Part shown: positions 1 to 11,338 of the stretch, in pieces
Layout of the letters: the number at the start of each line of letters is the position of its first letter
Numbering within the stretch: position 1 is the stretch's first letter
Assembly: GCA_958299035.1 (NCBI GenBank)
Contig: CATQJL010000001.1
Location: forward strand, 27,135,521 to 27,199,520
DNA from: Cylicocyclus nassatus
Taxonomy: Eukaryota; Nematoda; Chromadorea; Rhabditida; Strongylidae
Direction of reading: 5' to 3'
Length of the DNA stretch: 64,000 bases
The notes under the pieces: model-generated
Seen by the model: the letters and a program-made list of their open reading frames with translations, nothing else
Told to the model about the DNA's origin: nothing
The model's database searches: none
Made by a program: the position numbers and the translations under genes

Positions 1-1750
1 GTAGACTCCAGCAGGGACCCTTTGATAGTACTTTTTCTGTAGATCATGATGCGCTAAACAGTAGCCGCAATTTTCTTTTCAAAGGAAAAAGATGGGCTGG
101 TGAATTGTGGAATAATCTTGTCGTCCCAAATTCTACTCGCCATAGCCATAGAATATGATGCTGTCTTGCTAAGCAGATGTGATTATCGTAATCAGCAGGT
201 CGGATAACCACTATGAGCAAGTTTTCCGAGATTTTCGGGTCATTTCATTTTTTCTCGTTTTACGCTCTGGAAGCTCGCCGATGGATTTCGGTCAAAATGT
301 TGATGCTCCTGAATTGTAAGGAAACTTCGCTTATAGAGGTTTTCGAACACGCTCTTTACAAAAATCGTGGTCTTTGAGGATTACAGGATGTTTTTGGAGA
401 GATACGGTGAGGTGACTGTAACTGCACCACGAAAGTGCGTAACTTTGCCCGCACTTCTCGCGTATCTCTCAGAAACCTTGCTTGCTTGCTTTCTTAAATC
501 AAAGTGACTAGGAACTGAGCTATCGAATGGTGCACGAATCGGGCAGTCTATAAAATTCGCCGAGTTACAAGCCTTCGAAAACACGTCCTCATGAAATTTG
601 CACAAAATGTAAAGATCGCGTACTTTATTGAAATTCCATCGTGAGCGGTTGCATGACTAACTGCAAATGTTATGTTCACTCCGCCCGCGTTTTATACAAT
701 CACTCACGGTGGAATTTCAACAAAGTACGCGATCTTTACATTTTGTGCAAATTTCATGAGGACGTGTTTTCGTAGGCTTGTAACTCGGCGAATTTTATAG
801 AATGGAGCCCGATTCATGCACCATTCGATAGCTCAGTTCCTAGTCACTTTGAATTAGGAAAGCAAGCAAGCAAGGTTTCTGAGAGATACGCGAGAAGTGC
901 GGGCAAAGTTACGCACTTTCGTGGTACAGTTACAGTCACCTCACTGTATCTCTCCAAAAAGACCTTGTAATCCTCAAAGACCCCGATTTTCGTAAAGAGC
1001 GTGTTCGAAAACCTCTATAAGCGAAGTTTCCTTACAATTCAGGAGCATCAAGATTTTGACCAAAATCCATCGCGAGCTTCCAGAGCGTAAAACGAGAAAA
1101 AATGAAATAACCCGAAAATCTCGGAAAACTTGCTCATAGTAGTTATCCGACCTGCTGATTACGATAATCACATCTGCTTAGCAAGAGAGCATCATATTCT
1201 ATGGCTATGGCGAGTAGAATTTGGGAGGACAAGATTTTTCCACAATTCACCAGCCCATCTTTTTCCTTTGAAAAGAAAATTGCGGCTGCTGTTTAGCGCA
1301 TCATAATCTACAGAAAAAGTACTATCAAGGGACAATGCTCGCTGCTTTACATCTTCGAGAAGAAACGTCCGCAGAAAGATTCAAGAATACTGAAATCGAG
1401 ATATCAAGGGCATGCTGTATACCATAAGATTCGCCTCGTTTTCGGATTCAGAATACACTTATTCCGAAGGAAGTTATGGCGAGTAGAATTTAAAAACGCG
1501 TGATTTTTGCAGAATTCACCATCTCTTTTCGCGCTTTATAAAGCATGTCTTCGTCTACTTTTTACCGCTGGATTATCTACGGAAACAACTCTTTCCGATT
1601 CGCCTTACCGGAATCTTTTAAATGTGAAAGGGGCTAGCCCATAGCGTTGCAAAGAGGCGTCTGCAGAGAAAAGTTAGGCGTCTGCAGAAAAAAGTGAAGT
1701 TTTGCTGAAAGCCGAATATCATAGTCATGCGGTGTGTCACTTTGCTCACA
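1..1750. mobile_element. Foldback element, cut by the window start
   Basis: A long inverted repeat. The sequence from about 10 to 645 returns as its reverse complement from about 703 to 1340, with some mismatches and a spacer of about 57 bases near 646-702. The right side continues to about 1560-1750 with sequence like 17170-17420, so the left arm must extend beyond the window. Both arms match the inner arms of the larger palindrome at 14582-18315, making this a diverged or shortened member of the same family. Open reading frames here on both strands mirror each other and are not genes. Confidence 0.8.
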
Positions 1751-2217
1751 TAAGCAACAAGACATGCTGATTACAAAGATTATAATCAGCGTTGAGCGTG
1801 GGGTCAGGCGCGCCCGACCTGAGGGATCGTATTGAGGGTAAGACTGAGGGGGGGGTCGTAATTAAGAATCAAATCTGTTAAGTTGGGGAGATACTGCAAG
1901 GTGAAGAAGAAATGCGTTAGTCCGGTGGATATCGCGATCACATGAAGGAATGACGGTCATAAACAGCATACTGATTGTTTCCACAATAGAATTTTTAGCC
2001 ACAATTCAAATCTTCATCTCTTTTACCTTTACCTAAAAAGTGGTGCCAAAATTCTAACCGGCGCGTTTTTCACGCTGAGTGCTCCAACTCCTCAGATTAG
2101 CACAAGGCAGAAACAACTCGAATCAAGCTCAAACACTCACTGTGGAATCTTCGAGGGTTGAGCTAACGAATCACATAAAACTTGGGTAGAAAAGCATTTT
2201 CGGAAATAAAGTTATTA
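1751..2217. other. No gene recognised
   Basis: AT-rich sequence with a G tract near 1850. A GGGTCAGGCG motif at about 1801 recurs at 2218 and, inverted, near 2270, so this may be remnants of a small element. Confidence 0.4.
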
Positions 2218-2280
2218 GGGTCAGGCGCAACCCCTCAAAAGGTCAAGCCGCCTGAGCTTTTGAGGGGTTGCGCCTGACCC
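2218..2280. repeat. Perfect hairpin, 24-bp arms
   Basis: Positions 2218-2241 (GGGTCAGGCG through CTCAAAAG) are repeated exactly as the reverse complement at 2257-2280, with a 15-base loop. No coding context. It could be a tiny foldback element or the fused ends of a MITE. Confidence 0.85.
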
Positions 2281-2710
2281 TTTTAACTTGCGTTCAAAAT
2301 TAAGAAATCGCCCCTTTTTTGATATGAGTATTGAGCGTAAAGCCTCTTCTTGCTATATTGAAAATTTGGAGCGAAACACTCCATCTCTGTGAAAATTATA
2401 GCTTCGAAAAAAGGACTATCCAGATCTAAAACTTACCGTCAAGCTGTGTGTGGTTGTATCGCAGAAAGTCGGGCCTACGGATTTCAAAAAATAGAAACCT
2501 GCATTGAAGGCTGGTCTTCTTCAAAATATAACACTCTGAGGACTTGGAGGTGAAGCGGAGGGTCTTTAGGGGTTTTCACAGGGGGGGGGGGGTCGTTTAT
2601 GAAGGGCTTCTGCCTGACCTCTTGCTCAACCCTGATTATAATTGTTTTGCTAATCATAGTGTTACTGTATAGTTATGTTTGTTTGACGGTAAGTGGTTCA
2701 TATATATTTA
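2281..2710. other. No gene recognised
   Basis: AT-rich sequence with a G run at about 2581-2592. No exon-like segment with splice signals was found. Confidence 0.35.
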
Positions 2711-2909
2711 CCCTATATTCAGGTGTATAAGCCGCACCCTTTTCGCTCTAAAGGCGAACAGCCAAAAGACTGACTGTCACCAGGGAGCGCGTTAAGTGAG
2801 AGCAGCATGCGATAAGGCGACCGCTTTGCGAGACACATGCGCGGCGGCACGCCTGGGTCTGCTCGCGTTTAGAGCAAAAAGGGTGCGGCTTATACACCTG
2901 AAAATAGGG
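2711..2909. mobile_element. MITE flanked by TA
   Basis: About 199 bp with terminal inverted repeats of about 28 bp. The left end reads CCCTATATTCAGGTG and continues to GCCGCACCC; the right end is its reverse complement with small differences. TA lies on both sides (2709-2710 and 2910-2911), the target duplication expected of Tc1/mariner-type elements. The interior is GC-richer than its surroundings and has no transposase, so the copy is non-autonomous. Confidence 0.75.
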
Positions 2910-3223
2910 TACTAAGTTCACGTACTCCTTCCTCTTTTTTCCACTACAAAAAAGGATATGTTTTCTGCTGGAAACACTCAGCAGAAACTCTTCCATCAAA
3001 CGTTCTTTTTCTTAAACTTTTGCCTACATTATGCGCCGAAATACACGCTCTAGAAAACACCACCACAGGATGCAACGGATTCCTACCATGCACTTACCGT
3101 GACCGAGCCGATTACAGCAGTTCAATATATGAAAAGATTCGTCTTGGCGAGCTGAATCCAAATCTGCCTTCAAATTTGAAATCCATTGAGAACGAAGGGA
3201 GTTATGACGAAAAGACGCAAAGT

Positions 3224-3340
3224 CGGCGACATCGGCGACATCGGCGAATTCGGCGACATAGGCGAATTCGGCGACATCGGCGAAACTGGCGAATTCGGCG
3301 AATTCGGCGAATTCGGCGAATTCGGCGAATTCGCCGAAAT
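3224..3340. repeat. 9-bp minisatellite
   Basis: About 13 tandem units, mostly GGCGAATTC and GGCGACATC, ending in an 18-bp palindrome around GGCGAATTCGCC. The period is a multiple of three, so several frames stay open; one reads as Gly-Asp-Ile/Gly-Glu-Phe triplets. No splice sites, start context or conserved flanks mark it as coding. Confidence 0.85.
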
Positions 3341-3395
3341 TTTTCACATTCCACTGTCACAACTGTATGCTAATATGCATATTGGGTCACAATGA

Positions 3396-6158
3396 TTAGA
3401 TCTGACTAGTACAACCATTATTCCTGGGCCCACAACATTGTTGTTAGACGATAGGGCTGGGCTGACGATAATTTGGCTGAGAAACCTTCTGGTGCAAATA
3501 CTTCTTCAAAAACTGTGAAAAGAGATTGCAGATTAAGAAATAAGATCTTGCCCTAGCTGCGAATTTGTTTCCTTTGAGTGGAATCTTTGCGGGAGAAGAT
3601 GTTGGATGTTTGCTTAGTTGGTTCCGGAATAACAAGCAAAATTATGTGAGGTTCTCACCCAATTCATTATTTTCTCCTTGAATATATGCAATAAAAGATT
3701 TTTGCTCGTTTGAAGATTTGAGCAAATGAGATCACATCTCTTAAAGTTGGTACTTGAGTCAAGATGAAGTGTATTGGTTGTAGATCTTGCCTGCAACTTT
3801 CTTAGCAAGAATTTTCTGTTACTATTATAAGGTTAACCTTATGTTGAAGGCAACCCTACAAAGGTAGGTGATGGAATAGTACATGAGATATCGGTATTGT
3901 TTCATATGATGTGTTGATTTCTTTTCCTAACTTACCATTCTTTATGTTGTCGTATCTGGGCCCATTTTGAAGAACATGTTTGGTTCAGTTCAGCTGTACC
4001 CCTATCCTGTTCAGCCGTACCCCTATCCTTTTTGCACCAAGATCCACGTGAAATCTGAAGACGAAATCTGTAAAATTTCAAATTACTGAAAAATCAAAAA
4101 AAAATCGTATCTCCGTTCAAAAATGTCTACGAACCCCAAACCTGCTCATGGGCATACACCCCTCATAGCAAAATCATGGTCAACCGAGATCAAATTTGCT
4201 CGGTATGCTAAACTAGGCTACCTATTGTCGAGAGGTAGATTAGCTAAAATTCCAGCATCGCAGCCAAAAAACGTTATATGTATAAGCAAGAGATAATCTT
4301 TTTAACAGCGCTTCAAACTACTTCCATCAACATGAGAACTCTATGAAGTTATACCAGGATCTCCTTCTGACGTAGAGGGCGCAGCAAAGTACTATTCAAC
4401 AAATCAAGTGTCCTTTATTGTTTGATTACATCTGTGTGCTTCAGTTTGCGTGTTCAGCAAGATTCTAGTTGAAGTTCAACCGTTTCTGATGTCACAACAG
4501 CTGTAGGAAAATATCAGCTGTGGCGACATACCCAAAAGGACTTGTTTCTACTTCATCGAATGTTTATTTGCTGTAAAAGTACAAGAATGTAATGAAATTT
4601 TCAACATTAATTAAATACTGTACTAAATACTGTTCGCTGAGGGAATGCAGCTGTGGCAATCAGTTCATAACCGAAATGTCTACAATTTCTGTGTAAGCAC
4701 ATGGCGGTTGTATGATGTAACGTTGGTATATAAGCCCCAAAATTATTAGGTCTCATCAAAGTGGAGCACACAACAGTGGCTCATTTTGAAAATATTCTTC
4801 GCATTTCTTCCCAATATTGTTTTCCTTTTGCGTTTGCCTTCAGTCTTCTTCGGCGCCAACCCCAAATTGAACTAAGAGGCTCGAATTGATCCAGTGATAT
4901 ATAGGCAGCTTTCGTCTCTGAGTGAGTCTCTCAATTACTCTAAACAAGGAATGTATCTTTCTATCAACAACTACTGATGGAGTGACTGGGCAGATTTTTT
5001 ACTCTCAACTTTGTTCTTACAGAGGCTTTCAATCTGAGTGGCGCGGTCGACGACGCTCGGGTCCTCGAGCCGCCTCACTTGGGCCACTCGACGCGTTCGC
5101 GAACCTGTCTTGGGGCATTTTCCCAAGATCGTTAGCCATTGATGTCCAAGGATACGGTATCTTCCACGCCTCAAGTGTGGGGAGATACCACATCTGAGGG
5201 CGAATGTGGCACGAGGACCCGAGCCGCCCCGACCGTGACACACATTGTCAGTTTGAAAGTCCTGTGTCCGAGCTTTCTTTCCTTTATTTTCCAAGTATGC
5301 ACGCTGAGCATGACAATGATAAAATCGAGGTTCTTGAAAATTTCTATTTGACGAAGAGGGACGAGTAAACACTAAATTCACAAGAATTGAGGTCGTGTAA
5401 GCCTCCATGATTGAGTGTGCATTGTGCGCACTATAATGCTTGGACACAACTGAAAGTAAAACCGGCTTAGGGAAAGAGTCCAAGAGCAATTCTTTTGAGT
5501 CTCTTCTGGGGCACTTATTGTTGAAAGAATCGCTCTTGGACTGCTGGCTAGCGCGGAATGATGCTTACAATTAGTTGAGTGACGATCAACTTACTACAAC
5601 AAGTTTCAAATGTTTTGACTATTGCCTTACAAGTTCTTTAACTGGTCACTCTTGTTCGGTCACGCGTGCTCATTATTAACAGCTATATAAACTCTTCTGC
5701 TTTCCGCATTCTTGCAATTGTATCGTTAGTGGAATGCGAAAAAGTCGAATCTATAAATCAAATTTTATTCGGTTCACTTGCATCGCCACTCCTAAACTTC
5801 ATGCCAACGAGTCGAGTCCCTAAACCATTACTTGTTTCGATACTGGGCGACAAGCACGTACATCAAGAACGAAGTAGTCAAGATTTCGGAAATCGCCTTC
5901 AATTACCAATTTTGTTTTGATTGATTCCCGGCTATGCCGAGTTCGTAAAGTACTACAGAATATTCAGACAAAAGCTTCCAAAACTTGTTGAATATTCGTG
6001 AAGCGCATAAACCTTCTTGAGTGATTTGACCGTTGCTGAAATACTGAAATTAGTCTCAAGATCTCAAATGATCAACAGACTTGCAGTAATAAAAGCAATT
6101 TAATTTCCATAGAAAAAAATGCGCTGCCTTATAATAGAATGCTAAATTTCAGAGAGCA
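3396..6158. other. Intergenic, no gene recognised
   Basis: Several frames stay open for 60 to 170 codons, notably around 4971-5489, but none has recognisable composition, splice-site support or a protein I know. The GC-rich patch at 5035-5240 contains an imperfect hairpin (about 5156-5189). The last bases supply the acceptor for the gene starting at 6159. Confidence 0.4.
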
Positions 6159-6534
6159 ATGGTGTATAAACTTTTACTGATTTTGCTCCTATTGCAAGTG
6201 CATACAGCAGTGGGTGGAAAATGCTGCTTTCGGAACTTGTTGAGCATGTGCTTTCCCTGCATAAAACCTGGATGTGATGAAAAGAACTGCGAAAGACTTG
6301 TAGATTTTGTGAGTTTCATTTTCTACATAATGATATGTGCCAATGATTATATCGACGCTTTTACAGTGCGAGAAGTATTGCGCTCCTAGACGTCATGATG
6401 GTGTCGGGTACGAGCAGTGCATAAGGAATTGCGTGGACGAAAATAAAAGCTTCAATTTCGAGAATGGATCCACGCCCAAACCATTACCAGTCCCAGTACT
6501 GCCACAGTTCTTAAAGATATACATCCGCCCCTAA
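6159..6534 (+). CDS. Small secreted cysteine-rich protein, two exons
   Basis: Exons 6159-6308 and 6367-6534, joined in phase 0 across a 58-nt intron (GTGAGT to TTACAG), encode 105 residues. Residues 1-19 are a clear signal peptide: Lys4, a Leu/Ile-rich core, then Ala-Val-Gly. The mature part has ten cysteines between residues 22 and 72 (22, 23, 31, 34, 39, 44, 51, 55, 68, 72). The last four form two C-x3-C pairs separated by 12 residues, a spacing seen in helical-hairpin peptides. A Pro-rich tail follows. A TTTCAG acceptor ends 6 nt before the ATG, consistent with trans-splicing, and AATAAA lies at 6538-6543. I do not recognise the family. An excreted effector, defence peptide or structural peptide are all possible; no toxin activity is claimed. 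Confidence 0.7.
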
Positions 6535-6537
6535 AAC

Positions 6538-6543
6538 AATAAA
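6538..6543 (+). terminator. Polyadenylation signal AATAAA
   Basis: Canonical hexamer starting 4 nt after the stop codon of the cysteine-rich gene. It is unusually close, which implies a very short 3' UTR. Confidence 0.6.
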
Positions 6544-6795
6544 AGCTTTCTGTTGCTCACCCTGCTCAAGTTGCTAAAATCAATTACTCTCATCATAGCT
6601 CAACTTTTACATACGATTCCTGTGAAATATGTAGTTAAGTCCATATGCCTTCCGCATAAGTTGATTTGAAGGTGATGGAAACGCTATTCGCCATTTATGC
6701 AGCTAGGGCAGTGAATAGTAGAATTTTGTTGGGGATCTCATTCTTTTAAAGAATGATGCATGTAGGTAACATTTTCAGGCGTTAGGATTATACTA

Positions 6796-6946
6796 CCCTT
6801 TGATTGGAAGAGATTGGCGGGGGAAGCGACCGCTCGCGCCCGCGACGCGGTCTTCCCTCTCGCGAAAGTGCTCTCCCTGATCATTCTCTAGCCTTAATTA
6901 GGTCACGAAACCGCCTCCCAGCCGCCAATCCAGTTGAATCAAAGGG
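6796..6946. mobile_element. MITE flanked by TA
   Basis: A 151-bp element with about 27-bp imperfect inverted ends (CCCTTTGATT at the left, AATCAAAGGG at the right, both running into GATTGGCGG or its complement). TA is present on both sides. It ends 3 bp from the Helentron-like element that follows. No coding capacity. Confidence 0.75.
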
Positions 6947-6949
6947 TAC

Positions 6950-7460
6950 ACTAGCTGACATACCCGGCTCCACCCCGCCTTGTCCAAACACTATGATAGA
7001 AACCACCACAAGTTATTCCTAAACAACATTTCCCTGTCCCGGTCCCAAATTCGTGAGGCAGTACACCGTACCCACTTGTTTTCGTACTCAGCATGCTCGT
7101 TTACCCTCTCGGCCAACACCCAGACTCATAGTTCAAACTTTGCAAAAAATCGGTAATATCAGTAAAAGTGATAGGCAATTTTAACTAACATGCGATGCAT
7201 TCGTAATCCACATGCTCTTTTACCCCCCCCCCCCTCAACTTTCAGCCGCGTAGCTCAGACTTGGCAAAAAATCGTAGAAATCGATAACATCGACTCCGAT
7301 CGTTAACGAAAAGTAGACTATGACATCCGCCCCGCCCTGAAGTATTTGTGGGCCAAGGCTGGGGGGGGGGGATCAATTTAGAATGGAAAATGTAGTCTCG
7401 GAACTTACATACAGAGAGACAGACTTACATATGGACAAACATTCAGCTTTACATACATAA
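6950..7460 (-). mobile_element. Helentron-like non-autonomous element, diverged
   Basis: On the minus strand it starts near 7460 with AAAGCTGAATG and a TGT/TGT-rich run, and ends near 6950 with GAGCCGGGTATG then CAGCTAGT. The interior holds two diverged units of the ~118-bp repeat found at 26618-27796 and 44663-45856 (catgctc...tttaccc, gtagctcaaac, gcaaaaaatcg). C and G runs have expanded at about 7219 and 7360. No Rep/helicase gene is present. The Helentron assignment rests on the terminal pattern only. Confidence 0.55.
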
Positions 7461-7491
7461 TTTCACTACTTAATCTTTCTTGTAGCCTGTT

Positions 7492-7831
7492 TGGTGGGAA
7501 CCAAGTGTCGTAGGCGATAGTGGTGTCGATAATAATTTATCCACAGACGAACCCCGGTGTTGAACCGGGGGAAGCAACCTATAATACAATCGGGGGCTCC
7601 TTATATAGGTAGTAAGGCGGAGCTGACCCGTGCACAATCGGAATGTCCAGGAAATATATGCAAGAAAGAGGATGCCGCGGATTGGCGCGGCCCCTGGAAG
7701 ATAGGTGCCACTCATTGGTGAGTGATTCGGCACTTAAACATAAGCGGTTGGGGAATATAGCCTATGGGGAATACCCGTAAGCTATTAGGATTATAGAATT
7801 GTTGAGGTTGATGATACATAAATCATCAACA
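7492..7831 (-). repeat. 3' LTR of the BEL/Pao element
   Basis: 340 bp, TGGTGGGAACC at one edge and CATCAACA at the other. Near-identical to 11339-11678. The outer end carries an imperfect palindrome GTTGATGAT ... ATCATCAAC. About 67 bp of this edge plus adjacent internal sequence is repeated at 7947-8012. Confidence 0.9.
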
Positions 7832-8101
7832 CTCCGGGCGAGCAAGAAGAAGGCGAAATCTGTTGAGATGTAAATAAATAAATACAATCAAAACCTCCTA
7901 AAAGCATTTGCACTTAGAAATTGAGATATAGCTGTGTTCATGAGAGTAAGCTATTAGATTGGTTGTCGAGGTTGATGATACATAAATCATCAACACTCCG
8001 GGCGAGCAAGCAAGAAGTTAATCTGGTAGGCACGAATACAACAAATGCATAGAATTGTGTAAATTTAGACATACTAATGGAGGCTATAGACGGAAGAGAG
8101 T

Positions 8102-9931
8102 TTACGGTGAACAGTTGTAGTGGTTGCTCGTTGCTGTTCCGTAGTATGGCTTCGCCTTTCGTCGTCGTCTCTTTTTCCTCGTCGGATCTGCTCTCGTCGA
8201 TTTTGAGTTGACAGAATCGCTTTCGGTGATTATCTTCGTGATAGCCGGCGTTTTCGTGAGCAGATGTTCGTGATGTGTGATCTTCGGCATGTCCGTCATC
8301 TTTATCATAGCTTGTGACGTCGGCTGAAGTGTTCTGGCAAGAGTTCCATTCGCACTCCTCGTACTGGAGCTGGAACTAGAGCCTAATATGCAGCGAACTT
8401 TGACCAGCCAACTTTGTCTGTCTGCCTTAACTTCGCGGTTGAAAGCAGCTTTCCGCCTTTTCCTCTTTTTCGGTAACAACTCCGTTGTCTTTTGAGATGT
8501 TACTTCAGCATACGCTTGGAGAATTCTCCTGTTGATTGCACGTGTACTGCTTTCGTTGAAATTGGTGCCCAGTTTCTTCGTCGTCAGCCAATTGACGTGT
8601 CGTTGAAGGTGAGGGGTGGATCTGGAGGCTTCCTGCATCGTTGATGTACAACCAAAAGTGCCAACGATTTCTGTGCTCACGTTAGTACGGCTTGTACCGG
8701 ATATGACATATCCAAAGATGGTTGGGGTTAAGATGAGCCCCGAAGGAAGCTTGAGTACTGTTTCGGTGTGAACAGTGATGAAGTTGAGAAGATCTTGTCC
8801 AATAATGAGTTCAGGCAAGACGCTTTTATGAGTGAGCGTATCTTGAGCTATCTTCAAGTTTTTATTGGAAATGAACTGAACATCTGCATCTGTGAGATGT
8901 GCTGTATGTAGATTGGCAGTCAACTTGTCTTTCGTGTGCACTGATATCTTCTTAAGCTTCTTTGCGTTGTGAAAGCTTTTCAGAGTAATTCGTACTTCAT
9001 TGGAACTGAATGTCTCTTTCAATTCTCCCATTCCTGATGTGGTGAATGACGTCGTTTGGCTGACTGGCAGCTTGAGCTCTTCACTAAGTTTTGATTTGAT
9101 AAAGCTTCGCTGGGCGCCGGAGTCAATCAGTATTGTTGTGGGTTGATAATCCCAATGTTCCTCGTTAAATATCATTGCCGACGCCATTTGGAGTACGCTT
9201 TGGCGCACGACGGGTAGTTCTTTGCTTGAGCTGCAGACTTCGTTTCCATACGACGGGCTTCGTGCAACGTGTACTCCATTTGCTTTTCGATGATCTGAGT
9301 TGATTCTTCGCTGCATCCTAGAGACATGCAAATGATGATTGCTGCTCGTAGCAAATGGAGACTGCTCGAGATTTCCTCTCTCCTCTTCCCATTCCGAATC
9401 ATTATCTGTGTCATGATGGCCGTTCGCATGTGAGGTGCTTGGAAGCAGTGTCTTCATCGTTAGTGCGGTCGTTTCCCGAAGAAAGATGATGTCGTCGATT
9501 GCGTCTAGAATCTCGGAAACATTGAAGTGATCGCCGCATACGGTTTCCTTCTGTATGACGGTTGCGCAGATGTCTTCAGGAAATTTGGACAGAATCATTC
9601 TGCGCCAAATTCTGTATGCGCTTATCTTCATTCCAGTTTGTTCCAAGTGGATGATCCGTGAATTGATTGCTTCGAACGTTTCTCGGCAACTTTCGGGACT
9701 GTCTTTTGCTCCATGAAGTCGTTCGATTTCGTTGATGAGTATATCTGCCATGTTGGCAGACCGGTCAAAGTGCTTCTTCAGGATGTCTACGGCCGTCTTG
9801 TACTTGTCTCCAACGACGGGGATGTAGTTTAGAGCCGCAGCAGCTTTTCCTTTGAGAGCCTGCTTCAGAAAAAGGAATTTCCGTCCGATAAGTCTTCGTC
9901 GCAGTGAATGAGTGATTCGAACACTGTCCAA
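8102..9931 (-). pseudogene. BEL/Pao gag end and aspartic protease
   Basis: A 609-codon frame. Its first ~120 codons continue the gag DUF1759 domain begun in the frame at 9865-10467. Around residues 270-285 is a retropepsin-like active-site motif, L-I-D-S-G-A, as in the DUF1758/A17 protease of Pao elements. The zinc-knuckle region expected between them is not recognisable in this frame; a Cys/His-containing stretch appears in another frame at 9172-9429, suggesting local frame damage or unusual translation. The C-terminal ~150 residues are rich in Lys/Arg and Ser with no polymerase or integrase motif, where a full element would run on for more than 1,000 residues. I read it as an internally deleted polyprotein. 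Only the open frame is described; nothing is reconstructed. Confidence 0.7.
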
Positions 9932-10467
9932 AAACTGTTGAACTCTCTGAAGTCGCCAGAGAATGTAGGAATTTCTAGGAGCGGTTTCCGGATATTGATC
10001 TGGCGTTCACTTCGTTCCTTTGTTGAGCTTCTTCCTATCTCGCTAACTGACTGGCTCGGAATACTAGGAGCAGGCGTAAGCAAAAGTGTCATTTGCTCCT
10101 TCAGCTCATGCTGTCTGAACTGTATCCTAGTCTGCCATTCCACTACAACCACTTCTAGATCAAATGATTCAAGCTGTAAGTGCTTGCTGAGTTCTGTCAT
10201 TAGCTTTTCCCTTTCTTTCTCATCATTCCGTGTGTTGATGTACTCCATAACGGCACTGGTTTGCGTTTCTTGGAGCTTCATTGCGTTATGCAAAGAGTTT
10301 AGGAGATTAGTTATTGCTCCTGTTTTCTCTTTAATGTACAGCTCACATTGTTCTTTTATCGCAGGAAATGTGAAGGGAACATCAATGTCATTAATTTGTG
10401 ACTCGTGCGATTTTACGAGTTTGCAGGCATTGTTGATCCTGATTTTGAAAAGTTGAAGTGCGGCCAT
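9865..10467 (-). pseudogene. BEL/Pao gag, N-terminal part (DUF1759)
   Basis: A 200-codon frame starting Met-Ala-Ala-Leu. A helical N-terminal half is followed by the DUF1759 signature: P-x-F-S-G-D, then E-F, then F-W-x-x-F with an acidic stretch. The frame stops about 20 residues later while the same domain carries on in the overlapping frame of 8102-9931. One nucleotide therefore separates the two halves, in a T-rich stretch near 9865-9890. A sequencing indel, an inactivating frameshift or programmed frameshifting could all explain it. The product would be the capsid-like protein packaging the element's RNA in the cytoplasm. Confidence 0.75.
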
Positions 10468-10869
10468 CTTCGAGATTCAATTCCAACTTCTTCTCTTTTT
10501 GTCCTACAGCAAGTTGGTTGCTTTGCTGTTTCTTCAATGTACAAGTAGGGAGGTTTTCGCAAACTTGTAGGCTCGTTAGTGGTGTGTTGAATAGAGACAG
10601 CTGTGTGCTGATCTCTGATGAGCAAGCGTGCCTGGTTGGCTTGAACGCTGTGCTGACTGGTGAGGTGGCTTGGACCTTGACCAGATAAGGATTGGGTTTC
10701 AATCCTTTAAGTCAAGAGTTCTTGGTCGAACTTTGACTTTTTTGGCAAAATGAGCTCCTGTGACTCAAGTTGCCTTCCTTTCAAATCTCAATGTATTGAT
10801 CTCCGGTCCTTGGATAGGATTCGCTAGAGATCTATGAGATTGATTGGAAAATTGCACCCATAAAAATTT

Positions 10870-11250
10870 GTTCCGCTCTCTGGATCACTTACGAAAAGGA
10901 TTCACAGAAAGTTTCACGGTCTTATGTGGTTATGTGCTGCACTCACAAAATTTGTTTCACCCTCTGGATCGCTTACGGAAAGGATTCACAGAAAGTTTCA
11001 CGTATTAGTGTGAATATGTGCTACCTACTGATTTCTCTTACACCTTTCTGGATCACTTACGAAAAGGATACACAGAAATTTTCAGATGGTCAGTGGTATT
11101 CCTACTGATTTCTCTTACACCTCTTTGGATCTCTTACGAAAAGGATACACAAAGATTTTCAGATAGTCAGTGGTAGCCTTCCGATTTTTCTTACACCTCC
11201 CTGGATCTCTTACGAAAAGGATACACAGGAATTTTCAGATAGTCGGTTGG
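10870..11250 (-). repeat. Tandem repeats in the element's leader
   Basis: Five diverged units of about 77-88 bp between the 5' LTR and gag, each with CTGGATC-CTTACGAAAAGGAT and CACAG (starts near 10875, 10963, 11043, 11120, 11196). Possible packaging or regulatory leader repeats; function unknown. Confidence 0.75.
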
Positions 11251-11338
11251 TTGTCTTCCTGCCACGCGGGTCTTGTAGCCTCGATTCCTCCGGTTGCAGA
11301 TAGAATACGAGGTAGCTTCACTGGTCGATGCACCAATT

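Noticed and set aside
3186..3395. Frame reading as Gly-x-y triplets, like a collagen
   Set aside because: It is the direct translation of the 9-bp minisatellite; there is no signal peptide, splice signal or typical proline content.
4971..5489. 172-codon open frame on the minus strand
   Set aside because: No recognisable domain, and overlapping frames are open on both strands of a GC-rich patch.
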